Assembly (NCBI GenBank): GCA_023408075.1
Contig: JAEYKW010000019.1
Location: forward strand, 1 to 60,202
Reading direction: 5' to 3'
Length of the DNA stretch: 60,202 nt
DNA from: Bacillota bacterium
GTDB lineage: Bacteria; Bacillota; Clostridia; Christensenellales; SZUA-584
Part shown: positions 56,881-60,202 of the stretch, piece after piece
Layout of the letters: each line of letters opens with the position of its first letter
How positions within the stretch are numbered: the stretch's first letter is position 1
The notes under the pieces: generated by a model
What the model saw: the letters and a program-made list of their open reading frames with translations, nothing else
The model's database searches: none
Told to the model about the DNA's origin: nothing
Position numbers and translations under genes: made by a program

Positions 56881-57939
56881 GTGAAAAGAATATTTGATAT
56901 CAAAGCAACGTCGGAGGCCGCGGCAGACAAGGCGCGGCAGCGCGTGAGAAATCTGGTGAAGCCGATTGGCAGCCTCGGGCTGCTCGAAGACTATGCGGTG
57001 CAGCTCTCGGGGATATTCGGCAAAAGCAATTTTCCCCCGATGAAAAAGGCCGTTGCGGTGTTTGCGGCGGACAACGGCGTGTGGGACGAAGGCTATACGC
57101 CCGTGCCCCAAAGCGTGACGGCGATGCAGGCGGTCAACATGACCAAGGGCATCACGGGTGTGGGCGCGCTTGCGGCTTGCGCGGGTGCCGATGTGTTCGT
57201 GTACGATATGGGTATACGTAATTTCAAGGGCGCGAAAGGCATAGAAGACCGCCGTGTAGGCAACGGAACCGGCAGCATTGCCCAAGGCCCCGCGATGGAC
57301 ATTACGCAGGCGATGCAAGCCATTGCACACGGCATCGACGCGGCGGAGGCGCTGGCGGACAAGGGATACCGGCTGCTTGGCTGCGGTGAGATGGGCATTT
57401 GCAACACGACGACGTCGGCGGCGGTGCTTTGCGCGCTGACGGGGGCCGACCCCGAAGACGTGGTGGGGCGCGGCGCGGGCATTACGGATGAGCAGCTTGC
57501 GATGAAGTGCGATGCGGTGCGGCGTTCGCTGGAGGTCAATCAGATTGATCCCGATAACGTGCTGGGTGTATTGAGCGCCGTGGGCGGGTTCGATATCGCG
57601 GCAATGGCCGGGTTTTTTATTGGGTGCGCATTCAGGCAGCTTCCGGTGGTGATCGACGGGTTTATCTCGGCTGTGGCGGCGCTGGCGGCCACCCGGCTGA
57701 ACCCGGTCGCAACGCAGTACATGTTCGCATCGCATCACAGTGCGGAGCCCGGCTTTATAACGGTGATGGAAGCGCTTGGCATGGAAGCGCCGTTAAAGCT
57801 GAATTTGCGGCTCGGGGAGGGCAGCGGGTGCCCGCTCATGATGCACATACTCGATTCGAGCGCGGCGATGCTGCAGAACATGGCCACGTTCGAGGAAGCC
57901 AAGATCGATCCGAGCAAGCTTGTGGACATAGGCAAATAG
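56881..57939 (+). CDS. cobT: Nicotinate-nucleotide-dimethylbenzimidazole phosphoribosyltransferase
   Basis: A 352-residue CobT that activates the lower-ligand base for cobalamin: KPIGSLGLLEDYAVQLSGI, FAADNGVWDEG, SVTAMQAVNMTKG, GCGEMGICNTTTSAAVLCAL, GGFDIAAMAGFFIGCAF and the C-terminal LNLRLGEGSGCPLMM with the catalytic Glu nearby (EAKIDPSKLVD). The start is a GTG with GAGGA seven bases upstream. No other cobalamin gene is next to it and I see no B12 riboswitch. A Dabb gene follows 25 bases later. Confidence 0.97.
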   Translation: MKRIFDIKATSEAAADKARQRVRNLVKPIGSLGLLEDYAVQLSGIFGKSNFPPMKKAVAVFAADNGVWDEGYTPVPQSVTAMQAVNMTKGITGVGALAACAGADVFVYDMGIRNFKGAKGIEDRRVGNGTGSIAQGPAMDITQAMQAIAHGIDAAEALADKGYRLLGCGEMGICNTTTSAAVLCALTGADPEDVVGRGAGITDEQLAMKCDAVRRSLEVNQIDPDNVLGVLSAVGGFDIAAMAGFFIGCAFRQLPVVIDGFISAVAALAATRLNPVATQYMFASHHSAEPGFITVMEALGMEAPLKLNLRLGEGSGCPLMMHILDSSAAMLQNMATFEEAKIDPSKLVDIGK

Positions 57940-57964
57940 CATCATATATATAGGAGGAAACATC

Positions 57965-58249
57965 ATGTTCAGACACATCGTATTTTTTAAGGTCAGGCAG
58001 GAGGAGCGGCATAAAATCGCCGAAGCGGTGGAAAACCTTACGTCTTTGGAGGCGGTGCCCGTTGTGCGCAGTGTGGAAGTGGGGCTCAACGAGCTTGAGA
58101 GCGGTCGCTCGTATGATATCGCGCTGATCGTGGATACGGATTCGCGCGACGACTACGACATATACGACAAGCACGAGCTGCACCAGCCGGTAAGGCAGTT
58201 TATGCGCAGCATTATCGAGTCGTCTGCGACTGTGGATTTTGAGAGGTAG
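57965..58249 (+). CDS. Dabb (stress-responsive alpha/beta barrel) protein
   Basis: A 94-residue Dabb-domain protein (MFRHIVFFKVR, VRSVEVGLNELESGRSYDIALI, YDKHELHQPVRQFMRSII). These small dimeric ferredoxin-like proteins have varied or unknown functions. AGGAGG lies before the ATG. It is probably co-transcribed with cobT. Confidence 0.9.
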   Translation: MFRHIVFFKVRQEERHKIAEAVENLTSLEAVPVVRSVEVGLNELESGRSYDIALIVDTDSRDDYDIYDKHELHQPVRQFMRSIIESSATVDFER

Positions 58250-58261
58250 GCAGATCACAAC

Positions 58262-58712
58262 CCTCCGTTACGCTGGCGCGTGCCACTTCCTTTCAAAAGG
58301 AGGCTATGGATTATTTCGATAATTGTCGTGTCAGTCACACACGGAATCTACTAAAAAAGTATTCCTGTACCCCGGAGGGGTATAGTCTTCACGGCATAAG
58401 TAGATAAAAACTGGCGTGCGAGGAGCGGTAAAGCTTGTTCGCAGCAAAAAGGCAGGAGACAATCCTCCGTCACGCTGGCGCGTGCCACCTCCTTTCAAAA
58501 GGAGGCTATGGATTATTTCGATAATTGTCGTGTCATTCACACACGGAATCTACTAGAAAAGTATTCCTGTACCCCGGAGGGGTATAATCTTCACGGTATG
58601 GAAGATAAAAACTGTGGCGTACGAGGAGCAGCAAAGCTTGTCTGGAGCAAAAAGGCAGGAGACAATCCTCCGTCACGCTGGCGCGTGCCACCTCCTTTCA
58701 AAAGGAGGCATC
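58262..58712. repeat. Tandem repeat, unit about 202 bp, 2.2 copies
   Basis: CCTCCGT marks the units at 58262, 58464 and 58667 (periods 202 and 203). Each full unit carries the hairpin CCTCCTTT CAA AAGGAGG, GATTATTTCGATAATTGTCG, CACACGGAATCTACTA and TACCCCGGAGGGGTATA. Copies are about 90% identical or more; the third stops after the hairpin. Small open frames cross it, but base differences between copies change amino acids freely, so I do not call them genes. This fills the 521-base gap between Dabb and DUF4364 genes. Confidence 0.9.
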
Positions 58713-58770
58713 GTTCTGTGCAAGTGAGGAGTGAGTCCAAACAAAAAGCGCCCGGCTGAGGCGCTTTGAG

Positions 58771-59289
58771 TTATTCGGAAAGTTTATCATAGGTGCTTTT
58801 GTATATCTTGGGCGCGACATCCTTCCACTTCTTGATGAAGGATTCGGCCGAAGTCTGCGAGTATGTGACGAGATTGAGCTCAAACACGGGCACCTGATTC
58901 TCAAGAACCTTGAGCATCACCTTGTATTCGCCTTCGTCGATCTTCAAGTAATCAGCGAAAAGCTCGGTCTCGAGGCGCAGATCGTTCCTGTTGGCTGTGC
59001 AGTAAGTATCCACGGCTTTGCGCACCGAAGCGGGCAGCTCCTTTTCGAGGTAGAACACCGTATCGCTCCCAAGGTCGGTAATGGAATAGAACAGGCCGTT
59101 GGGCGTATCGCGCTGATCCACAAGACGGCTTTCCATGAGCTCGAACATGCATTCCTTTAAGTCGAAGTAATTGAGCCAGTTGTTCTCTGAGACGATGCGA
59201 AGAATTTGCAGTTCGGAAAGCTGTATGTTGATGGATTTGAGCAGATATAAGATGAGCAGTTTGTTTTGAGCAATTGCTTCAATTTGCAT
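58771..59289 (-). CDS. DUF4364 family protein (winged-helix-like)
   Basis: A 172-residue protein: MQIEAIAQNKLLILYLLKSI, SENNWLNYFDLKECMFELMESRL, FYSITDLGSDTVFYLEKELP. The N-terminal half reads as a winged helix similar to small transcriptional regulators; a C-terminal domain of unknown type follows. GGAGG places the start at the ATG 59289, although the frame is open to 59493. A TGGTATAAT extended -10 lies just upstream. It is divergent from the QueG-like gene across a 109-base gap, so it may control it. Confidence 0.85.
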   Translation of the reverse strand: MQIEAIAQNKLLILYLLKSINIQLSELQILRIVSENNWLNYFDLKECMFELMESRLVDQRDTPNGLFYSITDLGSDTVFYLEKELPASVRKAVDTYCTANRNDLRLETELFADYLKIDEGEYKVMLKVLENQVPVFELNLVTYSQTSAESFIKKWKDVAPKIYKSTYDKLSE

Positions 59290-59398
59290 TACAGTCCTCC
59301 AAACCAAGTATTCAATAGTATTATACCATAATTTTTGATATAGTACAGCAAATATAGTATTTAATATTCGCGGATAAACTATATATTGAGGATGCCTG

Positions 59399-60067
59399 AT
59401 GATACATAAATTAGAAGCCCTTATGAGGGCCGAAGGCGCGGATGTTTTCGGAACGTCGGAGGTGTCGGCCTGCCTGCCGGAACGCTTTTCCACTACACCT
59501 TACGCCGTCACGGTCGGTTTAAGGCTGCTCGATGCCGTGATGGACGAGGTCAGGCAAGGGCCGACCAAGCTCTATTTCAGCCATTACCGCACGGCAAACG
59601 CGTTTCTTGATATGTGCGCGCTCAAATGCGCGCTGTATTTGCAGCGCAGCGGATATAAAGCCGTTGCGATTCCCGCTTCGCAGACGACGAACACGCCCGG
59701 CATCGCGGCGGATTTTCCGCACAAGACGGCGGCGAATCTGGCCGGGCTTGGGTTCATCGGCAAAAGCGCGCTTTTCGTCTCGAAGGATTTTGGCCCGCGC
59801 GTGCGGCTTGCCACGGTGCTGACAGACTGCCCGCTGCCTGCCGGCGAGATGATGGCGCCGCAGTGCGGCAGCTGTCGTGCCTGCGTGGACGCGTGCCCCA
59901 GCGGCGCGCTGACCGGCCGTATCTGGACTGCAAAAAGCAGCCGCGACGACATCGTGGACGCGGCGCTGTGCTCGCGCTTTATGAAAGACAAGTTCGGCAT
60001 GATAGGAAGAGGGAGCGTTTGCGGTATTTGCGCGGCGGTGTGCCCTTGGGGCAGCAAAACGGTTTAA
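59399..60067 (+). CDS. Short QueG-like 4Fe-4S protein
   Basis: A 222-residue protein resembling the C-terminal part of epoxyqueuosine reductase: KTAANLAGLGFIGKSALFVS, a motif of the QueG family, followed by two cluster motifs, CGSCRACVDACPSGAL and SVCGICAAVCPWG. QueG is usually near 380 residues with a cobalamin domain; here only about 90 residues precede the core and HEAT repeats are absent. It may be a related corrinoid-redox enzyme rather than QueG. GAGG is positioned seven bases before the ATG. Confidence 0.8.
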   Translation: MIHKLEALMRAEGADVFGTSEVSACLPERFSTTPYAVTVGLRLLDAVMDEVRQGPTKLYFSHYRTANAFLDMCALKCALYLQRSGYKAVAIPASQTTNTPGIAADFPHKTAANLAGLGFIGKSALFVSKDFGPRVRLATVLTDCPLPAGEMMAPQCGSCRACVDACPSGALTGRIWTAKSSRDDIVDAALCSRFMKDKFGMIGRGSVCGICAAVCPWGSKTV

Positions 60068-60130
60068 AAAACGAAAAAAAAGCCCTTGATTTCACCGCGC
60101 GATTGTGTATAATATGAGTTACGGCTTTGG

Positions 60131-60202
60131 GGGGTTATAGCTCAGCCGGTTAGAGCGCTACGTTGACATCGTAGAGGTCGTTGGTTCGATCCCAATTAAC
60201 CC
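60131..60202 (+). tRNA. tRNA-Val (anticodon GAC), last base cut by window edge
   Basis: Acceptor GGGGTTA / TAACCC (final C outside), D arm GCTCAGCCGGTTAGAGC, anticodon stem CTACG / CGTAG with loop TTGACAT (GAC reads GUC and GUU), T arm GTTGG TTCGATC CCAAT. The CCA state cannot be seen. Confidence 0.95.

Noticed and set aside
58508..58759. An 83-codon protein within the tandem repeat
   Set aside because: The frame is not conserved in the first repeat copy (it stops early) and differences between copies are not silent.
1..60202. CRISPR arrays, prophage or insertion sequences
   Set aside because: No regularly spaced short repeats, phage structural genes or transposase genes were seen. The only mobile-type gene is the tyrosine recombinase.

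Overview
The window reads as a chromosome segment of an anaerobic, motile, probably endospore-forming clostridium-like Bacillota of moderate GC content. Supporting signs are spoVG, spoIIE and a SpoIID/LytB-type protein (spoVG and the SpoIID-type gene each have a near-consensus sigma-H promoter), the rapZ-whiA-HPr cluster, CarD/PIN-TRAM, DUF1540, DUF4364 and GGGtGRT families, AGGAGG-type ribosome binding sites, frequent TTG starts, and three methyl-accepting chemotaxis proteins (MCPs). I cannot name a genus from sequence alone.

Layout. 1-4.1 kb: 3' part of araD, then a signalling group (single-domain response regulator, a decayed receiver stub, a histidine kinase and a receiver-HDOD protein). 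4.1-8.5 kb: minus-strand MoxR / DUF58 / transglutaminase operon. 8.9-10.3 kb: a lone tyrosine recombinase bounded by exact inverted copies of a palindromic site. 10.4-19.4 kb: cyclic-di-GMP and chemotaxis region (HD-GYP protein, CheW, three MCPs sharing an FGKY tail, a TetR regulator, sigma-28-like promoters, and a c-di-GMP-I riboswitch with no obvious downstream gene). 19.4-28.4 kb: DUF1540, rho, a membrane acyltransferase, YigZ, GNAT, tyrS, spoVG, PIN-TRAM and CarD. 28.5-40.7 kb: plus-strand housekeeping genes: SOD-like, FHA-FtsW-PBP-uvrC, murB-PHP-rapZ-whiA-HPr, mreB and ribokinase. The HPr has lost His15 but keeps Ser46, so it looks like Crh. 40.8-41.9 kb: a small AT-rich island with a DUF2971 protein and a tiny membrane protein. 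42.0-43.7 kb: GGGtGRT protein and a NifU-like scaffold. 44-46.3 kb: spoIIE.

46.6-49.5 kb holds a compact six-gene operon of uncertain function: an ATC-hydrolase-like protein, three flavin split-barrel proteins, a membrane protein and a 2[4Fe-4S] ferredoxin. 50.0-52.7 kb: a sigma-H-driven SpoIID/SH3 protein, preceded by a probable structured RNA and followed by a tight cluster of four DnaA boxes. 53.3-56.7 kb: a surface-anchored CARDB-like protein, an orphan substrate-binding lipoprotein and a TM1266-type regulator with a long attenuator-like leader. 56.9-60.2 kb: cobT, a Dabb protein, a 202-bp tandem repeat, a DUF4364 regulator, a QueG-like Fe-S protein and tRNA-Val(GAC) at the edge.

The best candidates for something undescribed are the self-inverting recombinase cassette (8884-10302), the leader RNA of the TM1266 operon (56550-56741), the riboswitch RNA without a gene (19028-19378), and the flavin/ferredoxin operon (46625-49491). 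Family assignments come from recognised motifs; no database search was run.
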